Assembly: GCA_032158295.1 (NCBI GenBank)
Contig: CM063260.1
Coordinates: forward strand, 1,374,001-1,438,000
From: Pycnopodia helianthoides
Taxonomy: Eukaryota > Echinodermata > Asteroidea > Forcipulatida > Asteriidae
Direction of reading: 5' to 3'
DNA: 64,000 nt
Part shown: piece after piece, positions 47,604 through 57,940 of the stretch
Position numbering within the stretch: the first letter of the stretch is position 1
How the letters are laid out: every line of letters starts with the position of its first letter
Made by a program: the position numbers and the translations under genes
The notes under the pieces: generated by a model
What the model saw: the letters and a program-made list of their open reading frames with translations, nothing else
Database searches by the model: none
What the model was told of the DNA's origin: nothing

Positions 47604-47727
47604 TTAAAGGTATGTACATTTATGTGTTTTCTGTTTTTCAAACATCAAGTTTGTATCACGCGTGATAAAACTATTGTTTTGCTAATTTCTCAGAAACGAT
47701 AGCATTTTAGGCAGAAATATGAGATTT
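47604..47727 (-). repeat. TTAA-MITE fragment (TATTGT subtype)
   Basis: Starts TTAAAGGTATGTAC and carries TTTCTCAGAAACGATAGCATTTTAGGCAGAAATAT-type interior blocks found inverted in 17633-17970. The far end is missing. A palindromic TATCACGCGTGATA lies inside. Confidence 0.65.
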
Positions 47728-47730
47728 GAG

Positions 47731-48007
47731 TATTGGTTCGTCCTTAAACTGCCTGTGTGTTTTTCCTCAGTACTCCAACAAAAGATTCTGAGTATACAGT
47801 ACGGTGCAAAGCAGAAATCAAATTGAAATTGTCTTTAGGTCTCCTCATCTGATATTGCTTCGTCCTTAAACTTCTGTTCTGACAGTGACACCAAGTGCCT
47901 GAGTTTGTGTTTTCCTCAGTACTCCAACAAAGGATTCTAAGTATACAGTATTGTGCAAAGCAGACAATAAATTGAAATTGTCTTTATGGTCTCCTCGTCT
48001 GATGATT
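47731..48007 (+). repeat. Two-unit tandem duplication, about 122-150 bp
   Basis: Units at 47731 and 47853 share TTCGTCCTTAAAC, TTTTCCTCAGTACTCCAAC, GTATACAGTA and AATTGAAATTGTCTTTA blocks. The second carries an extra block (TTCTGTTCTGACAGTGACAC) near its start. Confidence 0.85.
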
Positions 48008-48505
48008 ATCTGCAACGTGTCATAAAACCAGCTTGTCCCCGCAAGTCTATTGTCTTAGCGTTCTAAGGTATCAGTTGTAAGGCTCCATGCCCCAACTGTC
48101 CCTCGTGGTACCTCCGAAATTCCACTTTTGTAACCATATCTTGTCTTGCTCTGGGACAAGTTTTCCCCCTCAAAAACAATCGGTTTTATATATATATATA
48201 TAGCCAGTCAGGGGCGTTCAGACTTCAGTTGACAGGGGCTGATGGGCCGGTCTGTTTGCCCTTGGCTATAGCTGTGTGTCTTGGTGGTGTTTTTAATTGT
48301 CTTTACACTGGATGTCGAAGCAATTACGTGTGTAAATGTCTGTGCGATGTGTAGCCCGCTCTCTTCAAGTGTTCGCTCTTGTAGTCGAATTGAAACTTGG
48401 GACAAAATCATATGTAGTTGTCACTAGTTTCAATTGATTATAGTGAATTACAATCTATAACTATCAAGAGAGTACTCTGTACATGCATGGAGCATGGAGG
48501 GAGCA
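48008..48505. other. Non-coding stretch, nothing recognised
   Basis: A (TA)n run occurs at about 48188-48201. No gene was recognised. Confidence 0.55.
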
Positions 48506-48506
48506 C

Positions 48507-48599
48507 TTATGGCAAGCCATATGCCCAATAATTCGATAAACACTGTTTATCGCCGATAAACAGTATTTATCGAATTATTGGACATATGGCTTGCCATAA
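48507..48599. mobile_element. 93-bp near-perfect palindrome with GCAC duplication
   Basis: TTATGGCAAGCCATATG at the left is matched inverted at the right (CATATGGCTTGCCATAA); the arms continue through AATAATTCGATAAA to a short centre near 48553. GCAC flanks both sides (48503-48506 and 48600-48603). It is small, complete and non-coding, consistent with a minimal foldback MITE. Confidence 0.85.
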
Positions 48600-48603
48600 G
48601 CAC

Positions 48604-50333
48604 TCGAGTTGTGGCTTTGCAAAACACGCAAAATTGTGTTGGGTGTGTCATGGCGATATACCTGTCTGCGTGTCTTTTGATAATATGTTTGGACCCAATG
48701 CTTTTTTATTTAATTCATGTAAATTGTGAAATTGAGCAGTTTAAACGCCACAATTTTTTACTTTGTAGCTAATTTTGAACTCAGTTTTCAAACGTAAGTG
48801 TTGAGAGACCATCTTTAGAAGGATCGGTGTAAAGTTCGTTCTTGAGTGTGGAGGGGATGTCTTGTTTAAAATGTGCTGCTCGTATCTTTGACGTTTTTCG
48901 AGTTCTTACCATATTAGTGTCCCTCGATAGAAGTAACAGTAATTGACAGATCACAACAAAATAATAGTTCTTGGAAGTGCAATGAACGTAAATATACACA
49001 TGTTACGGGAATGTCACCAGCACGTACGCATCGCAGCTCGTCTAGGCGCCCAGGTGGTCTGAACGAAGTTAGTCCTCGGAAACAGGGGGGGGGGGGGGCG
49101 TGACGCCACACCGTTGATGATCATGCTATTGTGGGTGTTCCAGGTATACAGGCTAGCCCCTATTCAAGATTATCTCGCCTCCGGCCGTTCCCAGAAAAAC
49201 AAAATATATAGATATCCTTGGCTGGCTCTGGACTTCCACTCACTCTTCAAAAAGATTACTGGATTATGCTTATTTTATAGTTAATACGTGGGTGGGGGTT
49301 ATTACGGGGAAAGTTACAGGCCACCGGTGGTACTCCCTCATGTCTTGTGTACCATTCACGGCCCCGATCAAAATATTAAGGGGTGGGAATGGTCGTCAAT
49401 CCATGATCCAACCGACTTGCCCGAAACAGAATCGTGCCTTTGTCCGGATCTTCGGGGCAAGGTGGGCTGAGCATCGTGGTTTTTTTTTTATTCGGGGTGG
49501 CATGCGCGGGACAGAAAATGATTTCCACTGCTTTGTTATGTTGACATGAGGCTTTTGGGGTAATATTTACAGAGATTGGACCCGAATGTAGAAGGCTGAC
49601 AATTTGGTCGATTGTGAGAAGCCGGACTGAAAGAGTGGGATTATGGCTTGATGGATGCGAGCAAGTTGTACGGAACTTGGGTGTTGAGACCCGTGTACAG
49701 GGGCGGATCCAGAATTTTTCATGAAAGGGGGAAGGCAAACTTTGAAAGTGCTCACTTCCAAGTTGAACATGTTTTAAGATAAGTTCATTACCGGCGTGAC
49801 GTCCGGGCCAAGTTATAGGGCCCGGGAAATTTTAAAAACAAGAATGCTCTCTGATGGGGTGCAACTGTGTGGGTAGTATAGAAGCATTTTACATGTTACT
49901 TTTAACCCGTTTTAATATTTGGAATTTGTTTATTTGCCGCTCAATAAGAAGGTGGCGGAAAAAAGGGTAGAAAATACACCAACAAAATGAATATTATAGC
50001 CCGCCTTACGCAGTGTATGGAACTAGTTCGTCTTACATTAGTGGTGTGCAGACAATTTTAGTGTAATGAAGAGTGTAGACAGTTAGTTTGAATTTGGTTC
50101 ATTATGTGTACCAATTAAGATAGCCATCTATTTTTGGTGTAAATATGACGTCACCGTAATCAAAATGTAATGATTGTTTAATGGCTTTGCTCCTTGTCCC
50201 AATGAGCAAATACTGTATACTTGTCATTATCCATCGATCGTTCCTCTTTGAAATGAGATTTTGAAACCCCGTCTGAATTGCCTGCAGCAAAATCCAGAAA
50301 CATTGTCACAAAAAGGCCCATCAAAATTGTCAG
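48604..50333. other. Non-coding stretch, nothing recognised
   Basis: A G run (about 49086-49099) and overlapping frames of up to 120 codons (49376-49738, minus) without recognisable domains. Confidence 0.5.
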
Positions 50334-50567
50334 TTAAAGGAACATTACAGAATTGGTAATTGTAAAATATACTTTTGATCACAGATTTACATAAAACTTA
50401 CACGGTCTAATGATGATGATAGTAGAAAACATCCCTTGAAATAGATGGCCGATCGATCTCAAACTTCTACAGGTTTATCAGTTTATGTATATAGTGGATT
50501 ACATAAAGTGCTTACACTGCCAGCAACTGTTTTGTTAGCGAAAACCAATTCTGTAATGTTCCTTTAA
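50334..50567 (+). repeat. TTAA-flanked MITE, copy 5 (GAACATT subtype)
   Basis: Starts TTAAAGGAACATTACAGAAT at 50334 and ends with its exact inverse at 50567. The interior (TTGATCACAGATTTACA, CATCCCTTGAAATA, CTTCTACAGGTTT, AGTGCTTACACTGCCAGCAA) matches the longer copy at 57941. It is an internally deleted copy (234 bp). Confidence 0.9.
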
Positions 50568-51904
50568 AAGCAACTATTAAGATGCATTCCCCCGTTTAGC
50601 TCCAGTGATTCTTTCTTCAAAACATGTCAATTTAGACCACATCGCTCAGACGGAAGCACAAAAGGGATACATTATTTCGATGTTAGTGTTGCCAACTTTT
50701 GTCCAGCTCTCAATTATCAATGAATCACGTGACGGGGACAAGGTTTTCGTATTCTACCGTTTGCTACTTAGTATCTAAAGAGGGTTGTTCATAAAACTGT
50801 AACCACACAAATAACTGGTTGGACCACACAGCTAATAATCGGCAACCTACGGGGACAGTTTTAATATAACAGTTCCACGCGGTGGGTTTAGCCTAACAGC
50901 TTACCCCCTTTTTGTAAAACTGTTTTCGGGTGGTTTCAAATATCGATTTTGAAATATTTGTGGAATGAAACTGACAATAAGGTCTTGACCGAATCCATGG
51001 CTTCTCCAGTGGCTTTTGACCTAAGGTCCTATTCTTTAATGTAGTCGAGTACAGCCAACAGCCACAGCCGTAGCCGAAGTCGCTTGATCGGGCAGATGCA
51101 GCCTACACAGTCATTGGTAAAATACTTGGCAAAACGATTTGTAAAAAGACCGCAGACTCGAACTTAAATTCCTGGTAAAACAAATTGACAGCGTTTTGTA
51201 ACGGTACTGTGGGTATAAGCGCCGAGTTCAAAGTTTCCAGTTTATTAAACACACGTGATTTCCTGGTAGTTAATTATAATTAGCGATCCTATATCAGCTC
51301 ATAAACAAACTGAAAAGTTTTCGATTTAGAACAATTCTTTGTCAACATTTCGTTTGGCGAAAGGGTCATGTTCGGGCGGACACAAACCGGCCGAATCCGC
51401 GACATGTGCAAAAGATTATTTCGTGCCTCCAATTGACCTGACCATAAAACAAAGTAGGGTATATTAGAATTCGAAGCCGATGGAGAGAGTTCGATTTCGA
51501 TGTAATATCCTCCTGAAATTGAACCCATATTTTACGTTCTCCGCTTGTGCCGGAAATCTGCCGGTGTGCGGCCACGTGGCGTGGAGAGTTTTCCTAGCAA
51601 AGATGGCGGGGTTTTTACCGCCTGGGTGTCCCCACTAGAGGGTGTGACCACAATCCCAGAGTTTGGGTGAACTGTTGTAAAGGTGTTTGGGTTATTTTGG
51701 GATCATTTCACCTCGTCTAATGAGTACCGTACACACTCATTAAATGAATTAAATCAAGATTTGGTACATCGTGGTCAGTGACTCAATACAGAGGACTTTC
51801 TGTGTGGTTATAACGCATGGTTAGATTTGATCAGAAAAAAAGTAACAGAACGAACGATCTTTAAAACCAAAAGGGTGTGCGCAGCATTGGTAGGACTGAA
51901 CATA
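50568..51904. other. Non-coding stretch with one short repeat
   Basis: AGCCGTAGCCGAAGTCGCTTGA (about 51065-51086) recurs in altered form at 63550-63595. No gene was recognised. Confidence 0.5.
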
Positions 51905-52135
51905 ATTATAAATGATCACAGATTAACACATGTAAGGGCCTACGGGGTATAAAGATGGTCATGGAAAACAACACTGGAAATATATATCACCTGAAATGAC
52001 ATAGTTTTTGAAAAATTTGAATAGCACTTAAGTTTGGGTTTCGCGAGTCTAAAACTTGATATTTGAAAGTGAAAACATAATAATATGATTTGTTTGTCCC
52101 ACTGTTTTCTCGTGACCCCGGTTACCGATTGAGTG
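51905..52135 (-). repeat. TTAA-MITE interior fragment
   Basis: TGATCACAGATTAACAC, ACCTGAAATGACATAGTTTT and TTTTCTCGTGACCCCGGTTACC correspond to MITE interiors elsewhere. The terminal TTAA ends are missing. It abuts the next copy. Confidence 0.5.
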
Positions 52136-52144
52136 TCACACAAA

Positions 52145-52576
52145 GTAAAGACACTGGACTTTGACAATTACCAATGTTGCCCGCGTGCTATGTTGAGGCA
52201 AAGTGTATCTTTGGTTTTTGGAACCGTTGGATTGTTTTGATTCTACACACATTGTAGACGCATAAAATAAAACCAACTTGTGAAAATTTCTTTTCAAAAG
52301 GTGGTAGCGTTTTTGAGATATTGCCGAAACTCTGGAGCGGTTATGTCCACGCAGGAAGAATAATACCGTAATTGGAATACACAATCTGAGAAACGTTTCA
52401 TGAAACGTTTCTCGGATTGAAACGTTTTTGAATCCCTCTCTCTTAAACCACATTTCTGAGAAGGGAATCGTTTCCCAGCATGGTACACACTATCAGCAGC
52501 TCCAGTGTTTCTCACAATGTAAGTTTTGATGGCCATTACTTTTTGAGTAATTACCAAAGGTATAGCATCTCTTGAA
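52145..52576 (+). repeat. TTAA-MITE, copy 6 (diverged)
   Basis: Left end GTAAAGACACTGGACTTTG near 52145; right end TGAGTAATTACCAAAGG through CTCTTGAA near 52576. The interior hairpin is GAGAAACGTTTCATGAAACG, and the block GAAGGGAATCGTTTCCCAGC is a diverged version of the family core. Confidence 0.65.
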
Positions 52577-53351
52577 TGTACTTTTTGCCAGAAGCAACTG
52601 TTTTGTTATTTAATTGTGGCGTGTTGTCTGGTTCGGCACTAGTCTGTTGTGGTCAGAGCGCAGAACTTTATAAAAGGGTCTCTTTGACTGCCGTGCCAGA
52701 AAATCACAAGCGGATATTTTGTGAAAGAAAAAGAAAATTTAATTCACGAGAAAGAACCTTGTTTACCCTCTTACTTTCGTTTAATTAGAGGCAATTAGTG
52801 TGCCTGTGTGTAGGCCAGGTTGTACTTGGATTTCAGTAAACACTGCGGTGCACAATAGATTCGGTGAAAGCCATGTGATATCAAAAATCACAAAAGAGCC
52901 GTATAAAATTGTGAAACCCATTATTATTCCCCCCCTTAATCGGGGGCATGTTTCGTCCCCTCCTCAGAAACCACCCCAAGTCAGATTTCCTTCCACAAAA
53001 CCCCGACAATGGAACCGGAAATGCGATCCATAGAGCTTTTTATCTTCCCCCATTTCAAAGTACTATAAGCCGGGGAGGGAAAATTATATGCGTTCGACGA
53101 GGAAACGGAGCCGCCGTTCCTGGGTCCGAAACAGAGTCGCGTGTCCTGCGTATTCTTATACTAATTAGGTACAGGTTGACGAACGGTCGAGCGTGGGGGT
53201 TGAGTTACGGACGCTGTGCGCTTTCCCACGCTTCTTAACTGACGGAATTTAAGACGGGACGGTAGCGGAATTTCGTGCACGGTTGACCTGAAGTGTGAGG
53301 CCCAGAATAATGTGGTGTTGTAAAGTCTCCCAGACTGTGCCCTGGCATGGA
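52577..53351. other. Non-coding stretch, nothing recognised
   Basis: Frames of 70-96 codons have no recognisable domain. Confidence 0.5.
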
Positions 53352-53391
53352 TGATATCAAGGAGGTAGAATTCTACCTCCATGACGATATC
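53352..53391. repeat. GGAGGTAGAATTC palindrome, copy 3
   Basis: GATATCAAGGAGGTAGAA faces TTCTACCTCCATGACGATATC, an extended inverted repeat of the same core as 23257 with a two-base length difference in the arms. Confidence 0.85.
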
Positions 53392-56178
53392 GACTTGAAA
53401 GAGTCTCCCATAAGATACTTTTTGGACACTGCTCCGTCATCCTTACCATGGCATTGCCCCCCCCCTCCCCGGTTACGCAACAGTTCAGCTGATCAACTCA
53501 ATTCCTCCATTTTTTTTCCTAATAGCAGTGCCATAGAAGACTGAAAAACACTGTAAATTGTTTCCACATTTTAGCAGTAAAACAAAATTACATGTCTGTT
53601 ATTTTTTAATCTTGCAATAATAAAACCATAAGGGGAACTGACTGGGTAAAGTTTAATTCAAGTTTTTGAGAAATTGTTGTCACTTTTGTAGTCGTCGATC
53701 AGTCACCGTTGTCATTTTCGTGTTTCGATCGTCGCTGCCGTCACTGTCACCATCTCCACCACACATTGTGCACAAAAAAGTGTGCTTTGAAATGTCATTA
53801 TGACCGAGAGTTACTCCTGTTAATTTTTCATAAGATACCAGTTTCTACTTTCTATAAAAAGTTAAATTATAAATTCTTTAAATTTACAGTTAAACACGAT
53901 AATATCAATCCTTAACAATCTGAACATGGGGGAACACAATTTGTACCCCTCGTTTGTTTAAAGTGTGACAACTTGACATTCTCGCCCCATTTCTCTCCAA
54001 ACCGCCCACGACCCAACTGCGGTCAAAATGCCTCCATTCATTCCAATGCAATGAGTCCTCGCAATAATTCCGTCAACTGTCGGTACCCATCTACCCATCT
54101 ACCACCGGCCGGCCCCTTTTGGAATGCACTCCCCGGTTTGCGACCCTGTCATCAACGCCGTATAAAAACAATGAGGGAATTCTATCTAGTCCCTCTCCCC
54201 AAACGCTCGTACATTTTCATTAAGCTGCTTCAGTAAGCTGCTTAGTATAATAAAACAAAAAGTACAACACACCCAATGCATAGACTGTCACGTTTAATGA
54301 CGGTCGTTTGTCTTTCTGTGTGTCAATTGGTCACTTTTACGACCCTTTCAATAGTAAAATGACTTTGATTGTTAGCCTTCTACACCCCTATCCCATTAAT
54401 AAGGGTCTGGCACGTATTTGGGAGCGAGAGTTTTCGGGGGACATTGGCTGCGGTTGAGAGCTTTTGATGAAGATTCCCTCTTGCTGAGTTTTATTGCCTT
54501 GGTTTCTCCAATTCGGGTGCGTTTGAAGAGTAATCTATTATTGTTCGTGGTTGGTATAAGAGCAATCTTTCATAAATGAAATGGATTGGGAAAACCTCAC
54601 TTGCAATGCGTCCATGGGCGGCGATTAGCAGCAAAGACAAATTAATTCAACACCACCAGTAATACATCAAAGCCGAAACTAGGGTTAGTTGGCACAAGGG
54701 GTGGCTCTGGGGGTCTTTTACTTTTGTTTAGCCCCCAAAAAAATGCAAGGGGAGAAGAAGAAGAAGAAGAAGAAGATAATAATGCTGGAAAATACTGGAT
54801 CTTCATTTTTTTAAATCATTGAATAGATTTTCACGGTCTTGTGACATAGTGTTGGCCCAGACTACATGTACGGTCAAATGTTTTCCGACCCATTTAATAT
54901 TTTCACGTTTGACAAGCGCGGTGCTTAGAGTTTGCGGTTTCCGCCGGCGCTTCCGCCTCGTTTTGCTTTGTGTTAAATGAACATGAAACCGATCTCAGTT
55001 ACGCTCCAAATACATGAAAAATGTATACATATATAGGTTGCTTTTTTACTCCAAACATGAAATAGCAGTAGCGAAAGTTAGAGGGTGACGTCACGTGCGA
55101 AAGGTCTAGCTCCCCCCCCCCAAAAAAAAACCACCAATAAATAAATAAATAAATAAAATATTGGCTCTTAATCCGTGCCTGCACCATTTTATTTCTGGGG
55201 TCACTTCTGGCCAATTGAAACTGTAAATTCTGTGTGTTTTTTCCTAAACAAGCCTCCCCCTTTTAGTTTTAGCACTCTTGTTATCCCATTTACTGATATA
55301 TATTTTTTTGAGATACAAAAGAACCTGACCGAGCTCCCGTAGAGGGGGCGGACATCAATTATGAGTCCCCCTGTTCCCCCTGCCCCCCGCACCCTGCCCC
55401 CTCTTTAAGTTACACCATGGTTACACCAACCTCATGTACGATTTACCATACAAATAATTTACGCCCGAAATCAAGCCAGGTGTGAGAACAATCTATGTTT
55501 TGTTAAAAATTAAATTCAAGTGAGCGCTTCTACTCAAAGGTTTTAATAGCCATTATTACAGAGAGAGAAAAAACGTGTGTAGGTTTTACGATCGTTGAAA
55601 AAAAGAAAGGCAGATGCGAGTTCATCAACCTCTTCAGGAAGTAAGTCCACTGCAGCGATTAATGTTGTCTATTTTCTCAATTAAGCTTGCGACGCAATTG
55701 TTCTGATTTCGTTCAATCTTCCCACGGGGGGCTGGCCAAGCCACGCGCGGCCGGGTCCCTTCATCTGGGAGGCGCGCCGTGGGCAGCGGATGTAAGGACG
55801 CTTCCGATCGCCTGAGTGAAGCCGCCTCTCGCATACCTCCGTTTAGCTGACTAATTATTGAGCCTACAAAAGAATTCCCCGCTTTCGTTTCCCATACTGT
55901 ATCTGATTGCACAATATTCTCAAGTGAAATATTTGAACAAGATTGATATCAGTAGCTATTTTATTGTGAAGCCACAAGACTTCAGCTACCCTATTGAGCG
56001 GAAGTGATGGCATGACTGTGCGAGTCTCTCGCATATTCGGACTTCTGGGACCAAGTTGGTCTCAACTAATTAATTGTTAATGAAATAATGAATTAATTAG
56101 AAGTTGGCAGATATACGGGGCTGACACTCACTCCTGATCGATACAAGAATTATTAGCAATTTATCAAATCATACATCT
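53392..56178. other. Non-coding stretch upstream of tRNA array B
   Basis: Contains an (AGA)n run (about 54752-54775), a C run with A run (about 55112-55130), and an (AAAT)n run (about 55138-55157). A GC-rich patch at about 55725-55830 carries a 92-codon minus frame with no recognised domain. Confidence 0.5.
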
Positions 56179-56283
56179 GCCGAAATAGCTCAGTTGGGAG
56201 AGCGTTAGACTGAAGATCTAAAGGTCCCTGGTTCGAATCCCCGGAGAACTTGCATGAGTTCTGAATTGTCCCGGGTTTCGGCA
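56179..56283 (+). tRNA. tRNA-Phe-GAA: tRNA-Phe(GAA), T-arm insertion, array B gene 1 (reference)
   Basis: Acceptor 56179-56185 with 56276-56282, A73 at 56283. D loop AGTTGGGA has G18, G19 and G20. Anticodon loop CTGAAGA has GAA at 34-36. T stem CCTGG at 56227-56231, loop start TTCGA at 56232-56236. The insertion is 56237-56268 (32 nt); T59 and CCGGG resume at 56269-56275. Without it the gene is 73 nt and the T stem pairs CCTGG with CCGGG. Insert hairpin: AGAACT (56245-56250), TGCATG, AGTTCT (56257-56262). CCCGG (56240-56244) could compete for the CCGGG strand. T6 terminator at 56288-56293. The leader has CAATTTATC about 20 nt upstream. Confidence 0.83.
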
Positions 56284-56357
56284 GACATTTTTTGCCTATT
56301 GGAGTGTTCATGTGAAATATACAACAAACACTCAAATATTTACCTTATTTAATATGT

Positions 56358-56462
56358 GCCGAAATAGCTCAGTTGGGAGAGCGTTAGACTGAAGATCTAA
56401 AGGTCCCTGGTTCGAATCCCCGGAGAACTTGCATGAGTTCTGAATTGTCCCGGGTTTCGGCA
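56358..56462 (+). tRNA. tRNA-Phe-GAA: tRNA-Phe(GAA), T-arm insertion, array B gene 2
   Basis: Identical to the reference gene over its length. AATATTTA lies at -23 to -16 (56335-56342). T6 terminator at 56467-56472. The downstream spacer is the same type as that of gene 1. Confidence 0.83.
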
Positions 56463-56536
56463 GACATTTTTTGCCTATTGGAGTGTTCATGTGAAATATA
56501 CAACAAACACTCAAATATTTACCTTATTTAATATGT

Positions 56537-56640
56537 GCCGAAATAGCTCAGTTGGGAGAGCGTTAGACTGAAGATCTAAAGGTCCCTGGTTCGAATCCCC
56601 GAGAACTTGCATTAGTTCTGAATTGTCCCGGGTTTCGGCA
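56537..56640 (+). tRNA. tRNA-Phe-GAA: tRNA-Phe(GAA), T-arm insertion, array B gene 3
   Basis: 104 nt: one G is missing at the start of the insert hairpin (CCCCGAGAAC), and the loop is TGCATT. The stem is intact. It is followed by a T4 terminator (56649-56652) and the long spacer. The one-base loss lies inside the removable segment, so the 73-nt core is unaffected. Confidence 0.78.
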
Positions 56641-56891
56641 AACATTTCTTTTAAACATTTATTTTTATTGCAGGTTGTGCTGTTGTTATTTTAAACACAA
56701 CAGCCGCAACCAGTTCAATATGGTTCGTTTTAATTTCTTAAAAATAGCTTTTATTACAAATTGCAGATCAACACAGTTTTATTTATTACTATCTGATTAG
56801 TTATAGGTTGGCATTTAAAAAGTGCTGACAGTCCTCCCCCCGATCGTTACTAGAAATTTTAGCAATGTATCAAATCCTAACAAATGTATCT
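56641..56891 (+). other. Long spacer of array B
   Basis: 251 bp, homologous to 22370-22614 reversed. It ends with a leader unlike other members (CAATGTATC, then AATGTATCT). Confidence 0.75.
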
Positions 56892-56996
56892 GCCGAAATA
56901 GCTCAGTTGGGAGAGCGTTAGACTGAAGATCTAAAGGTCCCTGGTTCGAATCCCCGGAGAACTTGCATGAGTTCTGAATTGTCCCGGGTTTCGGCA
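56892..56996 (+). tRNA. tRNA-Phe-GAA: tRNA-Phe(GAA), T-arm insertion, array B gene 4
   Basis: Identical to the reference. T5 terminator at 57002-57006. The first gene after the long spacer, lacking the AATATTTA box; its downstream spacer is of the second type (GTCACTTTTTGCTTAATTG). Confidence 0.82.
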
Positions 56997-57070
56997 GTCA
57001 CTTTTTGCTTAATTGAAGTTTTCTGTGAAATTTACACCCAAAACTGCAATATTTATCAGAAGTAACATCT

Positions 57071-57175
57071 GCCGAAATAGCTCAGTTGGGAGAGCGTTAG
57101 ACTGAAGATCTAAAGGTCCCTGGTTCGAATCCCCGGAGAACTTGCATGAGTTCTGAATTGTCCCGGGTTTCGGCA
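57071..57175 (+). tRNA. tRNA-Phe-GAA: tRNA-Phe(GAA), T-arm insertion, array B gene 5
   Basis: Identical to the reference. AATATTTAT at -23 to -15 (57048-57056). T5 terminator at 57181-57185. Gene plus spacer is an almost exact copy of the preceding unit. Confidence 0.83.
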
Positions 57176-57249
57176 GTCACTTTTTGCTTAATTGAAGTTT
57201 TCTGTGAAATTTACACCCAAAACTGCAATATTTATCAGAAGTAACATCT

Positions 57250-57354
57250 GCCGAAATAGCTCAGTTGGGAGAGCGTTAGACTGAAGATCTAAAGGTCACT
57301 GGTTCGAATCCCCGGAGAACTTGCATTAGTTCTAAATTGTCCCGGGTTTCGGCA
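57250..57354 (+). tRNA. tRNA-Phe-GAA: tRNA-Phe(GAA), T-arm insertion, array B gene 6 (variant)
   Basis: C49 is A (GGTCACTGG), breaking the outermost T-stem pair with G65. The insert loop is TGCATT and the post-hairpin segment is AAATTGT rather than GAATTGT. T6 terminator at 57360-57365. The downstream spacer is a mosaic: its start resembles the second type and its end (TACCTAATTTAATATGT) the first. This may be a weakened copy. Confidence 0.72.
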
Positions 57355-57429
57355 GACACTTTTTTGCTTAATTGAAGTCTAATGTGAAATTTACAACAAA
57401 AACTGCAATATTTACCTAATTTAATATGT

Positions 57430-57534
57430 GCCGAAATAGCTCAGTTGGGAGAGCGTTAGACTGAAGATCTAAAGGTCCCTGGTTCGAATCCCCGGAGAAC
57501 TTGCATGAGTTCTGAATTGTCCCGGGTTTCGGCA
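57430..57534 (+). tRNA. tRNA-Phe-GAA: tRNA-Phe(GAA), T-arm insertion, array B gene 7
   Basis: Identical to the reference. T5 terminator at 57540-57544, spacer of the second type. Confidence 0.83.
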
Positions 57535-57608
57535 GTCACTTTTTGCTTAATTGAAGTTTTCTGTGAAATTTACACCCAAAACTGCAATATTTATCAGAAG
57601 TAACATCT

Positions 57609-57713
57609 GCCGAAATAGCTCAGTTGGGAGAGCGTTAGACTGAAGATCTAAAGGTCCCTGGTTCGAATCCCCGGAGAACTTGCATGAGTTCTGAATTGTC
57701 CCGGGTTTCGGCA
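57609..57713 (+). tRNA. tRNA-Phe-GAA: tRNA-Phe(GAA), T-arm insertion, array B gene 8
   Basis: Identical to the reference. T6 terminator at 57718-57723, spacer of the first type, as after genes 1 and 2. Confidence 0.83.
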
Positions 57714-57787
57714 GACATTTTTTGCCTATTGGAGTGTTCATGTGAAATATACAACAAACACTCAAATATTTACCTTATTTAATATGT

Positions 57788-57892
57788 GCCGAAATAGCTC
57801 AGTTGGGAGAGCGTTAGACTGAAGATCTAAAGGTCCCTGGTTCGAATCCCCGGAGAACTTGCATTAGTTCTGAATTGTCCCGGGTTTCGGCA
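57788..57892 (+). tRNA. tRNA-Phe-GAA: tRNA-Phe(GAA), T-arm insertion, array B gene 9
   Basis: Last intact gene. Insert loop TGCATT, stem intact. T5 terminator at 57897-57901. Only about 48 bp separate it from a MITE at 57941. Confidence 0.82.
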
Positions 57893-57940
57893 GAAATTTT
57901 TGAATTTTGTTGTTGTTGTTATTAAATACAAATCACATTG

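Noticed and set aside
56179..56283. Ordinary 37/38 tRNA intron
   Set aside because: The anticodon loop CTGAAGA and both anticodon stem strands are continuous; the extra sequence is in the T arm.
56153..57765. Repeated 60-72 codon frames on the minus strand across the tRNA arrays, and mirror frames at 21842-22949
   Set aside because: They are translations through tRNA-Phe genes and their spacers; the shared peptide follows the tRNA body exactly.
56179..57892. CRISPR-like regular repeat of about 179 bp
   Set aside because: The repeated 105-bp unit is a tRNA gene and the spacers are themselves repeated.
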